DNA from: Sambucus nigra | Taxonomy: Eukaryota; Streptophyta; Magnoliopsida; Dipsacales; Adoxaceae | Direction: 5' to 3' | Length of the DNA: 64,000 bases | Assembly: GCA_949130495.1 (NCBI GenBank) | Contig: OX422215.1 | Location: forward strand, 69,827,244-69,891,243 | Shown: in pieces, positions 45,540-56,692 of the stretch | Position numbering within the stretch: the stretch's first letter is position 1 | Layout of the letters: every line of letters starts with the position of its first letter | The notes under the pieces: model-generated | The model's input: only the letters and a program-made list of their open reading frames with translations | Told to the model about the DNA's origin: nothing | Databases searched by the model: none | Translations under genes and position numbers: made by a program

Positions 45540-47550
45540 CCAGATATAAAAGGAGAGCTCATCAAACTGCTGAGGAGAAGACATAATGTCTTTGCATGGA
45601 GTCATACAGATATTCCGGGAATTGAACCCAAAATCATGTGTCACAAGCTCAACGTGATAGAGGATGCCAAGACGATAAAGCATAAGAGCATAATTTATTC
45701 TTGAGAGAAATATGAGGTCATAAGGGATGAGGTCAAGAAGCTCGAAGAAGCTAAATTTATCAGAGAGGTCATCTATCCATAGTAGCTATCTAATGCGGTC
45801 ATAATCCCCAAAGAAAATGGGAAAAGGAAGATGTGTGTAGACTTCACTGACCTCAATAAATACTACCCCAAAGATAGTTTCCCTCTTCCTCGTATCGATC
45901 AAATAATGGACGCTACTGTAGGCCATGAGCTAATGAGCTTCATGGATAAATACTCAGGCTACAATAAAATTTTCATGAACCCTGAGGAATCAAAAAAAAT
46001 AACTTTCATTACTGATAAGTGGACTTACTGTTATAGGGTCACGCCCTTTGGTCTGAAGAATGCAAGGGCAACGTATCAGCGCCTCTTAAATAAAATGTTC
46101 GAGGACCAGGTCAAGAAGTCTATGGAGGTCTATATAGATGACATGTTGACCAAGAGTTTGAAAGACAAGTATTATGTGGCCGACCTTGAGAGGACCTTTG
46201 ACACCATGGACAAGTACCGGATGAAGCTCAACCCAGTTAAGTGAGTTTTTGGGGTCGGAGCAGGAAAATTCTTTAGGTTCATCACCAATCAAAGGGGTAT
46301 TAAGGCCAATCCTGAGACGATAAATTCTCTTCTAGAAATAAAGACCCCTAAGAGCACTAAAGATGTTCAGAGGCTCACAGGACGAGTGGCCGCTTTGAAT
46401 AGATTTGTATCTAGAGCCACAAATAAGTGTCTACCATTTTTCAAAGTTCTCAAAAAGGCTTTTGAGTGGAACGAAGAGTGTAACAAGGCTTTCAAAGAGA
46501 TAAAGTCCTACCTAGGGTCCCCTTTACTTTTATTGCATCCAGTGCAAGGTGAAAGATTGTACGTGTACTTAGCCATCTCATAGCCAGCCATCAGCTCTGT
46601 TATTGTGAAAGAAGAAGATGGGGTGCAGAAGTCGGTATATTTCAATAGTAAAGCACTCCAAGGGGCAGAGAAAAGGTACCCTAGGATGGAGAAGTTATCA
46701 TATGCCTTAATGCACACCTCAAGGAAGATGAAGTCGTACTTCCAGTCCTATACAATGGTCATCCTTACTGACTCTCCTCTTAGGCAAGTCATACACAAGC
46801 CAGAGAAATCAGGTAGGCTAATGGCATGGACTATAGAGCTGGGAGAGTTTGATATTGTATATCAACCTAGGGTGGCCATCAAGGAGCAGGCACTGGCAAA
46901 TTTCATGGCTAAATTTACTTGGTAAGAGGCTGAGGCTGAAAATGAGAACCTCAAGACAAGCACAGCTAGAGAAAAAATTATTAAAGACGAAGAGTGAAGA
47001 TACCTCTTTAGACAGGGATACCTCTCTGAGCAAAATTTCTCAGAGAAAGAGGTTGTGTGGAATCTCTTCGTTAATGGGTCCTCCTACAAAAATGGAAGTG
47101 GCACTGGACTGATAGTAAAAGCACCAGACGGCACGGACATCGAGTAGGCCCTGAGGTTCAACTTCAAATCCTTCAATAATGAGTCATAATATGAGGCCTT
47201 GATAGCAAGCCTATCCTTGGCTAGGTCTATTAGTGTTGGCCAGCTCTTGGTTCATAGTGATTCAAGGTTGGTAATGAATCAGATACTAGGAGCATATGAG
47301 GCTAAGGATGAGAGAATGGCCAAATATCTGGAGAAAGTAAAGTCACTGTTGAAAAGCTTCAAATAAGTAGAGTTGAAGAGGATATCTCGACTGGACAATG
47401 GCCAAGTCGATGCACTTGCAAGACTAGCCTCAATAACTAGGACATATATCAGGAGAACAATGCCAGTGGAAATTCTGCTTCGGCCAACGATTGAAGATGC
47501 CGATGGAACACTTAGCTCTTGCCTAAATATAAATAAGGAAGCTTCATGGA
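45540..47550 (+). pseudogene. element J reverse transcriptase and RNase H
   Basis: The pre-RT motif HNVFAWSHTDIPGIEP (about 45575) leads to RT: MCVDFTDLNKYYPKDSFPLP, DQIMDATVGHELMSFMDKYS, EVYIDDMLTKS (intact YxDD near 46130), then FRFITNQRGIKANPE and LTGRVAALNRFVSRATNKC in the connection. RNase H begins near 47055 with WNLFVNGSSYKNGSG; the usual catalytic Asp in LFVDGSS is Asn. It continues with HSDSRLVMNQI near 47250 and ends with NGQVDALARLASI near 47400. About eight stops and two or three shifts are present, but long stretches remain in frame. Confidence 0.9.
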
Positions 47551-48765
47551 TGGACCCCTAATCAAATACATTAAAGAGGGGGAGATGCCAGAGGCAAAAC
47601 CAAAAAGGAATAAGTTGAGGTACAGAGCTGCGAAATTCACTCTCATTGGAGATACTTTGTACAAAAAGGGTTCTTGCTCCCTTTTCTCAGGTGTGTTCAT
47701 CCGTCTGAGGTTACATATATCTTGTAAGATGTGCCTGAGGGGTCTTGTTCAATACACATTAGGGGAAGATCGTTATCTAAGAGGATAGTCACCTAGGGAT
47801 ACTGGTGGCTGACCTTAGCGAAGGATGCTATGGAATATGTGAAGAAGTGTGATAAATGCCAGAGATTCGCCACCATCCCTCAACAACCTCGTCAACCTCT
47901 TACCTCCATTACATCCCCATGGCCATTTGCAGTATGGGGAATCGATTTGGTAGGACCCTTGCCTAGGGCTGTCAATAACTATTGATACTTAATCATAGCG
48001 ATCGATTATTTTTCAAAATGGGTGGAAACGGAGCCAATGATCACGATCACCGAACAAAAAACCATCCAATTCATCTGGAAGAACATAATATGTAGGTATG
48101 GTCTCCCCAAAACCCTAATCTCAGATAACGAGACTCATTTTAATAATGTTTCCCTGGAGAAATACTGCGAAAGAGTTAGGATCAAATAATTCTTCTCTAC
48201 CCCAGGCCGACCTCGGGCTAATAGGCAGACTGAGGTTACAAACTGAACTATCCTGGATGGGATAATAAAAAAACTCGAAGAGGAAAAAGGAAGATGGGTT
48301 AAGGAAGTATACGCTGTACTGTGGGCCTACCAGAGGACAGTAAAAACTCCTACTGGGGAAACCCCCTTTATGTTGGCATATGGCTCAGAAGCCTTCATCC
48401 CCACTAAAATTGGGTTTCCTACTCATAGAGTTCAAACGTATGATCCTCAGAGAAATATGGAAGAAAGGAGACTTGATCTAGACTTGATTGAGGAAAGAAG
48501 AGAAGATGCTGAGATAAGACAAGCAGCCTACCAGCATAGGACAACCAGGTTTTATAATCAGAGGATAATGCAAAGCCCGATAGCTGTGGGAGACCTAGTC
48601 CTCAAAAAGACATGGAAAAAACCTAACAAGCTCCACCCAAACTGGCATGGCCCATACAGGGTCACCGATGAAATTGTCCCAGGAACCTATAGGCTAGAAA
48701 ACCTTGAAGGGGAACCCTTTTCCAATCCCTGGAATGTAGATCATTTAAAGAAATATTACCAGTAA
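47546..48765 (+). pseudogene. element J integrase
   Basis: The N-terminal zinc region is damaged around 47700-47860 (CDKCQRFATIP still readable). The catalytic core has VWGIDLVGPLPR (first Asp, about 47937), then LISDNETHFNN (second, about 48120) and PRANRQTEVTN (Glu, about 48230). The C-terminus is one open frame, 48370-48765: MLAYGSEAFIPTKI, VGDLVLKKTWKK, KLHPNWHGPYRV and a final DHLKKYYQ before the stop. The catalytic triad is present; a few stops in the core disable it. Confidence 0.9.
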
Positions 48766-49029
48766 TGTTGTAGTTGATGTCCCATTTATTCACAATTGTA
48801 ATGAATGTATTGTTTCATAGAACACTTGGAATGTTAATGAGAATAGATTATTGGCCCCTCATCTTGTTGTTTGTCAATTCGGATATTTATTGGGGTAATT
48901 CATGTTAAACTACAAAACACCATTTGTGGTGAGGTAGGCTTAAATGCTCTTCGGTGATACGACAGCATGGATGGGGACAACCCCATCCATATATTGACAA
49001 TAACATCGAGGGGAGTTTTGTTCTCAAAA
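48766..49029 (+). other. start of J's 3' untranslated region
   Basis: About 260 bp after the integrase stop with no reading frame of note, leading into the 107-bp array. Confidence 0.5.
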
Positions 49030-49564
49030 CATCATTAATTTGGTGGATAACCTCCCTCGGCTAGGATGAGGTTGAATGGTTGGGACGACCCTCCATTCAT
49101 TCTCAAGAAAGACGAGGGAGGACTTATGTTTGAGAACATCATTAATTTGGTGGTTAACCTCCCTCGGCTAAGATGAGGGTGAATGGTAGGGACGACCCTC
49201 CATTCATTCTCAAGAAAGATGAGGGAGGACTTATGTTTGAGAACATTATTAATTTGGTGGTTAACCTCCCTCGGCTAAGATGAGGGTGAATGGTAGGGAC
49301 AAACCTCCATTCATTCTCAAGATAGACCAGCGAGGACTCGTGTTTGAAAACATCATTAATTTGGTGGTTAACCTCCCTTGGCTAAGATGAGGATGAATGG
49401 TAAGGACGACCCTATATTCATTCTCAAGAAAAGCGAGGGAGGACTTGTGATTGAAAACATCATTAATTTGGTGGTTAGCCCCCCTCGACTAGGATGAGAG
49501 TGAATGGTGGGGACGACCCTCCACTCACTCCCAAGAAAGACGAGAGAGGACTTGGAAGATGGTT
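49030..49564 (+). repeat. 107-bp tandem array in J's 3' UTR
   Basis: Five units start with CATYATTAATTTGGTGG at 49030, 49137, 49244, 49351 and 49458, exactly 107 bp apart. Each includes AACCTCCCTCGGCTAAGATG, GACCCTCCATTCATTCTCAA and GAGGGAGGACTT. Units differ at only a few positions, so the array is recent compared with the 69-bp and 165-bp arrays elsewhere. Tat 3' untranslated arrays are a known source of satellite DNA. Confidence 0.95.
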
Positions 49565-49699
49565 AGCACAAATTATGAAAATGGCGGAATAAAAGACCAA
49601 ATGGAAGGGAAGAGCATTTTCATTAAAAAAATAAAGAGTTATAATACATAATGTTTAAAAGATGGAAAAAAATAAAATTACATCAAGAGCGTATAGGTC

Positions 49700-51766
49700 A
49701 CAGATGACCACCCTAAAGAGTTGCCTCAGAGGGTAAGGTAGGGTCAGCAGCATTGGCTGGAGGCTGATTCTCAGATGTCCCAGTCCCCTCAACAGCCGTT
49801 TGAGACTCCACATGGGACAAAGCATCGACCATCAAAGGGTCTTCTAAATTTGCAGCTTCTAGAGAGTGCGAATGGCCGACACTGCATCAGAAAACTTCAA
49901 GACAACCCACCGACAAGCCATCTTGATTCCTCTCTACAAATACTCAAGGCCGAAACCTTGGAATTCATCAAAGAGCTTATAGGCCTCCACAACATCAACC
50001 CCTGTCCTTTGAACAGATGCTTAAAGGTATAACTTAAATTACGTCGCTTGACTGGTCAAAGCCTCGTCCTTGGCCTTAAGAAGATTATTCTTCTACTACA
50101 GCTGCTCCGCATGCTCCTTCCCTAGCTCCCCAAGAACCCTAGAGTGATCGGCCTTCACACCATCCAGATCTTTCTTAAGATTCTTCAGGTCTATCTTTAA
50201 GTTGGCCTCACTCTGAATATCCCTCTCAGCCTCTTGAATTTTTAGATAATTCTCAGCCATCCACTTCATGGCCGATGTAAAGGTGCAGACAGACTGAAAA
50301 AGATAAGAGCGATGTTAGTGATGAGAGGACGAGGGCCCAGTTTAAAATGAAAGCGATGAGAGAAAATACTTGGTCCAGACTACGAAGCCCAAAGTCGTAG
50401 ACTTTGGGTGGGGGCATCTTTGCCAAAAAGTCATAATCAGACGATGACGGAGCAGAGAACATGGAGGCCTTAAAAGCCTTCATGTGGGTAATCAGAGAGG
50501 AGGGGGTTGGCCTTTAACATGGTCAGGTTGGTCGACCAGAAGGCATCCATAGATGAGGAAGAACTCGTCCCCTCAGTGTGCGTATATAGAGCCTCCGTCC
50601 TCACCTTCATAGGGGCATCACGTCGACCATCAACAGAAGCGTCTCTTTCGTGAATCCACATGGGTCAGCCCCACGGTCGTTGGCCCCACATCAGTTGTTT
50701 TGTTTTGGATTTGCTGAGGCTATTTTCCTTTCTTCTTGAGACCAGCCAGTAGACTTGGGGCAAACATCTCCCAAAGTGAATCAGGTGTTTTTGGAGGCCA
50801 ATCTGCAAAAATAAGATGACAGGTCAGGTAAAAAAAGTAAAGAGGAAACACTTGAAAGAAATTGAAACAAAAGGTAACTCACATAATTCTGTCAAAGGGC
50901 CGACCCTCAAACCAGCTTCTCTGAGGAGACAAAGGGTCATTAAATCCTCAAATTGGGAATGGCACTGTCCTTCCCCTACTCCCTCAGATAGTCAGCTATA
51001 GATCTTTCGTCTAAGCTGAGTCTAGGGTCTGACCTTGCTTTCATGGAGGGGTTAGACCGTGCTCGTGGGACCCTAAGGCTATCTTCTGGAGGATCAACCT
51101 CAGCAGTAAATTCCCAATCCACAAAAATAAAGAAGAATATCTTCTTCCAATTGTGGTTTAAAGTTTGTGCAATATGGAGAAGTTTCTTATCAGACCTCCT
51201 AGCCCCTAGATGGAAATACCCGGGTTATTTGGACGATGAGGTTATGTTATAACAGGCCAGGATCAGATCAGCTGAGGGATCGTCAATGAATGTGTTCTTC
51301 CAAAGGGAAATGTAGCCGGGGATTATCCCCCATGAGTTAGAAGGAAGTTGGGTAGGAACAACCCCAAGTTCAGAGAGTATAGAGACGATAGCAAGATGAA
51401 GAGGCAGCCTGAAATCGACCTCGAACATCAGCTTATACATGGTAATTTCTCCCTCTCGCCCATGGAAGACCTTCTCATTTTCATCAGGGATCCTCATAGT
51501 AGCATTGGGTTTAACACCGAAGAAGTGTCTCTATAGTAAGAGATCACGATCTTTAATGGATGAGATGAAAGACGGGGCTACTGAGGTGTCAACCTCATTA
51601 TTTAAACTCTCACTCTCGTCCTCGACCCCACTTCCCTCGTCCTCATTTCTCTTATCCCCAGATCCGTCTGCCCCATCATTATCAAGAGTTGGGGGACCAT
51701 CTGGAAAAGTGGCTTTAAATTTAAGGGGAGACCTAGCAGTCACAGGGATAGCTTCAGGGTTAACTG
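49700..51766 (-). pseudogene. element J antisense ORF, main part (putative 'gypsy type transposon' domain, PF04195-like)
   Basis: Minus strand, opposite to pol. After an acidic N-terminal section (51743-51531, DGADGSGDKRNEDEGSGVED) comes the recognisable domain at 51497-51225: MYKLMFEVDFRLPLHLAI, SELGVVPTQLPSNSWGII and LWKNTFIDDPSADLILACYN. It matches the plant domain with F-x-x-G-x-R-L-P-L-H-P-F, P-x-Q-L-x-P-N-x-W and F-x-x-x-Y (PF04195 as I know it; function unproven). A charged, coiled-coil-like C-terminus (50260-50030, AERDIQSEANLKIDLKNLKK) follows. Several stops separate the parts. The first 33 codons lie at 55683-55586 beyond solo LTR K. Antisense extra ORFs after pol are described in Tat elements; their role is unknown. 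Confidence 0.7.
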
Positions 51767-51770
51767 TTCA

Positions 51771-54700
51771 TGTAATACCCCGTACTTTTATAGATATTTA
51801 AAATTACATAAATGGGTGTAATTTGGTAATTTGAGAAATTTCGATAAATAGTCATTTTGGAATTTATGAGTATAATCTGATGAATTAAGAATTTAAAGTG
51901 AGTAGTAGATATTAGTTTGCAAGTGTCGGATTAATATTTACATGGGTTATATTTTACTACGGGACTAAGTATACGAGTTGGATTATTTTAATTACATGTC
52001 GCAGTTAGGTAAAGCGACAAAGGATAATATTTTAATTGGAAAACACGTAGTGAGATGTGTTGGGTTTAATTAGTGAATTTTAGTCAAGTTACTCAGATGG
52101 AAATTTTGAGTGCACGGTTGGTTTCGGAATGGACGAGATAGTTAGAATAGAGTACCCGGGGGTAGTGTTAGAGTTTCGGGGACTTTTGGATAGGGGTGGC
52201 AATTCGGACCAATGGGCCGTGTTTAGGTCTGGCCCGACACGACACGACTTGATTTTATCCAGATCGAACACGACACGACACGACGTCGTGTTTATTTTTA
52301 CCAACACAAACACGACCCGTTAATAACACGACCCGGCACGAATAGCACGATAAAAAAATTGTGTCAATTTGACACAATTGGCATGACCCGACACGATAAC
52401 CTTTCAATTTAACAACACGATAACCCGTCAATTTACTATGTCCATTTGGGTATAAATTGGGTTCTAATTGGGTTGAAATTGGGTCGTGTCAATTGGGCTC
52501 TAACGGGTCATTGTCGGGCTAATTTGGTGTCAATTTCTTGGCACGAACACGACCCGGCCCCCTAACGGGATTAAAAACCCAGGCCCGAACATGACCCTAA
52601 CACGAATAGCTATTTTAATTTCGTGTGTAATTTCTTGTTGGATCGTGTCGTGTTGTCGTGTTCGGGTCCGAATTTCCACCCCTACTTTTGGACTAGTAGG
52701 GGCTCGCAATTGAGTAAACGAGTCATTTTGGATTTATAAGGGACAAGCCCTTATTTTCTCTCTTATAAGGCAAGAGAGAGGGAGAGAGAGAAATAAAAAG
52801 AGAGAAAGAAGAGAAAGAGAAGAGAGGAAGGAAAAAGAGGAAGAAAAAGGGGATTTCGTCCCAAACTCTGCGAGATTCGACTCGAGATCGTCGGATTTTA
52901 TCCATGAGAAAAGCGTTTACTTTCTTTATTTAATTGAGTGTGTGTATCTCATACTATAGTTGGTAAACTATATAATTTTAGGTTAGAACCCTTAAAATAA
53001 ATTTGGGAAATTTGAGTTTAAGTTTACAAATTGATGTATGGTAAACTCTTAATGATTTCTAGTGTTAAACCCATGCTAATGGTGTATATATATGGATTGA
53101 AATTGGAGAAATGATCAAACTAGGGTTTTAATGGTTTTAGAATTTAAATCTAAGAGAAATGGTTTAATACCACAAATAAATTGATGTGTAAGTTATAAAT
53201 CAGTGCTAGGATGATTTTGGTGATGTTGGTTGAGATTAGAAACCATAAGAATGGAGGTTGGGTTGGTATTTGGAATTTTGGAGAAGATGATGAATAGTAA
53301 TTCAGCGTGCTTTCCGAATCGATTGGGCCATGATATGAATCGATTCGGCTATTGGTCAAAAAACAAAATTTGTATATCTTTTCGATATGGTCGTATGGGT
53401 GCCAACCGCGTATTTTTTTTATTTTTTTTTTGGATTTATAATGATTTTTCTACAAAAAGCTATCCGAGATCGAAATCGTTAGCTAGAAATCAAACCTGAT
53501 ATTGGGAGAATTAAGGTTAAAATTGTTTGGAGATTATTTTAGGGGATTTTAGAAGTGATATAAGGACTCCTAGATAATGGTATTGAGGGTGAGTAAACCT
53601 TGGACCGAAAGAGGGAACCCCGGGTTAATTTGGTGTACAATCCGAGATATGGATTTAATGAATATATGAATAACATTCACAGGAAGTATTCGGCAAGCAT
53701 ATGTAGATATATTTATGTGGTTAGAATATATGTGGTCCGATTATAATTGAGTAAGTCCTAAGATGCGATTAGGATGGAATTTAGGATACGGGCTCAAGAA
53801 AATTGCGCGGTTATCAGGTATGTCTATTTACGACTATTATTATAGGTGATGCGATACCTATGGGACTAAAATAAGTTGAGAGTATACTTATTTGATTATT
53901 ACGAATTGATATATTCGGGATTATATATAAATCCTTAAAAGTGATTAAGGTGCGAGTTATATATTAAATAAGAGAATACTGATAAGTTTAGTATTGTAGG
54001 TGTGCGAATACGTATATACTGTTACGAATGGGGGCATTCAGGGTTATTGGCTATCGCTATTAGAGTTTGGAAAATATAGCCATATGTATTGAGAAGTGAT
54101 ATAGATTATATGTACGACGTTGCTATATTATATATAATATGGTACGAAAATAAATATATCTGTGTGTGATTGGTATATTTGTATCTTAGAGGTTGGTTCC
54201 ACAGGCTTCCCCGGGCGTAGGGTTGGATAGCCAGATTATATATTTTTTCTCTAGTGCTATCCAGGGAGGTTGCGCGATGTGGGTGAATCCCCTGGATTGA
54301 GGAGCAGGGAGAGTATATATCCAGGTCATAGCGTCCCGTATACGAGTGCGATTTGTGTATTGGAATATGACCGCCTCCACCGTTGTGTACATTTTTACCA
54401 TGACTATGAGGGAGTCTGGATTGGTACCGTGTTTGAGTGAGTAAACCCGGATTCGGATAGGCACTATGAGGTTGCATCCGCGAGTCATAACTCGGTGGGA
54501 TGGTTATTATACTTGTAGTTGTGATAGGTATAATTGTACTTGTTGCGTATAGTATATTGCTTGTATATGAATACGAGACATCATATAGCTTTAATTGGTG
54601 TAAAGAGTAAAATGAATAAGGTTTTATTCTCATTTCGGGAGATTATATCCGGATTTAAATTGTGATTCATATATTAAAATGAGAATTATATATACGAGGT

Positions 54701-55585
54701 TTTATATACTAAAATGAAAAGGGGTATTTTAAACTAGTGAAAGTTTTAGAATATGAACGGTATGCCTATATATATATGAGAAATACCTATAAATCTAATC
54801 AAGGATTATATTAATTTTAAGCTCGTGTGATAGTTTACTGTATAGTCGATATTATATCATGCATGGTAGGTGATAGTTATGAGGACTTAGAGGAGGGGTG
54901 TTATAGATTAGTTAGGTTGGGTAGCTTAACTAGATGGTTTAAAAAGTATGCGATAGGTGTGCACTATTAGAAGAGGGGTGAGGGGTATCTCATGGGAGTG
55001 CGATACCAATTTTAATATGAGAGATTTCATATTTTAAAATATGGCATTTATGCACTTGCTAAATAATTTTCAAAACTCGGAATCTGACCCATTTCTCTAT
55101 TTTTTCCCCTCTTTTGCTATATACGTACATATATTAGGTGTCCAGACACAGGGACACCTGGATGATGCTTCTCTCGAGTCAGACGTTCGCTGCAGCAGTT
55201 GTGGATGCATGCAGGTTTAATTTAGACGCTTATATTCATGTGATCTAGATAGGAAGCATTTTAGTAACATTCGGGCCGATAACCCAACTATATTCATTTA
55301 TTCTTTTACCGCCTTTTAGTGCGGTATTCGATTTGGTTGTATTATGTTATACGGAGTGTTCAGTTATTTCGTTTTATTTCAATTGTTATATATAAATTGT
55401 GTGATTGTTTTACTTGGTTGGTTTGGATAAAAAGATTAGTTAAATAAAATTTTGATGCCATCCTAATAGATTATTAGTAATTAAATTGGTTTTCGACAGT
55501 GATGCTGAGAATGAACCATATGAGACTCCTGTTTTAATTTGGTATAGGATTGATCACCCGGTATTTCATTAGGTGGGGTGTCACA
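51771..55585 (-). mobile_element. Element K: solo LTR, TGTAACACCCC family (3.8 kb)
   Basis: Plus-strand ends are TGTAATACCCCG and GGGGTGTCACA. The flanks GTTCA (51766-51770) and GTTCC (55586-55590) match at four of five bases. Read on the minus strand it starts TGTGACACCCCACCTAATG, the same start as element I, so it is an inverted member of that family. Its extra length is partly a 494-bp hAT-like insertion (52191-52684). Removing K with one duplication copy restores the antisense ORF of J. Isolated frames (53230-53499, 54106-54633) show no homology I recognise. Confidence 0.85.
52191..52684. mobile_element. hAT-like non-autonomous element (494 bp)
   Basis: Ends are TAGGGGTGGCAATTCGGACC and, reversed, TAGGGGTGGAAATTCGGACC (one mismatch). 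They are flanked by a perfect 8-bp duplication CTTTTGGA (52183-52190 and 52685-52692). Eight-base duplications and a (C/T)AGGGGTG end are hAT hallmarks. The interior is rich in CGTGTCGTG/CACGACACGAC words pointing toward each other and has no transposase. It is younger than solo LTR K. Confidence 0.9.
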
Positions 55586-55683
55586 GTTCCCTCGGCTTGT
55601 TCGCAGGGGTTAAGGTTTGAAGGGTCATCCCTCCAAGAGGTACCAGCACCGAAAGAAGACGACGCCCTGGTTCGTTTATCCAT
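55586..55683 (-). pseudogene. element J antisense ORF, first codons
   Basis: Minus-strand ATG at 55683 begins MDKRTRASSSFGAG and stays open to the edge of solo LTR K (…CEQAEG). Joining to 51770 with a single copy of the GTTCC/GTTCA duplication keeps the frame and leads straight into VNPEAIPVTARSPLK. This identifies the original start region of the antisense ORF. Confidence 0.65.
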
Positions 55684-55699
55684 AACTTCTTAGCTCCGA

Positions 55700-56692
55700 C
55701 TCTCAGTTGGACGACAAGATCACTCGAAAGGCTCCAAGGGAGGTGGTAAAATTATAGCTAGTGGAATGGGGAAAATGGGTCATACCCAGACAGGGTTGGC
55801 CCTACGTCTAGACTCGTTCTCTTCTTCTATCCTCTTAATCTCTGTAAAATACCTCTCTCAAAGGTTGAAACTCTTCGGCTAAATTGTAAAGCCTTTAGAG
55901 CATTAAGAGGAAGATCCTGCACTTCAGATTTTCCCAAGCAACTAACCAACAAATTAAATAGTTGACCAAGTTGACTTCGAGATCGAACTTGAAGAAATAA
56001 AAAGTTTTATGGATGAATAGCCAAGAACAAGAGTAGAAAAGTCCACTGGAGAAGAAGACTGGAGGGCTACCGAGAAACCTAAAAAAGCTAAAACTCAATA
56101 CAGAATCACCTCAAAATGGCGGAGGGAGATCGCATGAAAGCCTATCAGTCAATTTCCAGCCCTACAACCACCAATGGATGGTGGGTTAACACGCCGAAAA
56201 AATAGAAAACCAACCAAGAAAACGTGCAGGAGCTATTCAAATCACAAACCGAAGAAAACATGGAAAATAAGAAGAATGGTGAAGAGATTACCTGGAAAAG
56301 AAAATTGAGGAAGGGTGAAACTTGAAGCTCTTACGAAAATACAGAGATGGAAGTTAATTGCTAAAGCTAGAGAGAGAGAGAGTGAGCGAGAAGAAGAATC
56401 AAAAGAAAGAGAAGAAGTATTTCTAAAATGTTTAAGTACTTTGTCATTATTGGGCCCAATAACCAAGGCGGTGCATAACCCACGAGGAGAATCATCATTA
56501 GGGAACAAAGTCCCAAGTGTGATATGCAGCCATCATTTCTGGGGAATACAAATGATGACTGATACCTAATAAATGTCAACCAACTTGATAAGTGTCACTC
56601 ATCATCCTGGCCACTCATCAACTCAACATCTAAAGACATTATTACCCCTCATCCACCTCGACAGCATCGATGACTAAGGGCTAGGTGGTGAT
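55700..56692. other. upstream region of the antisense ORF and J's polypurine tract
   Basis: No gene is supported; the frames at 55895-56098 and 56242-56579 overlap on both strands and match nothing. It must hold whatever promoter drives the antisense ORF; I see no definite TATA box. GA-rich tracts lie at 56366-56400. The last bases, GACTAAGGGCTAGGTGGTGA (56672-56691), are the likely polypurine tract before the 3' LTR. Confidence 0.5.

Noticed and set aside
54106..54633. 175-residue minus-strand Tyr/Thr/Ile-rich frame
   Set aside because: Lies inside solo LTR K, is rich in TAT/ATA-derived codons, has no motif, and overlaps another frame.
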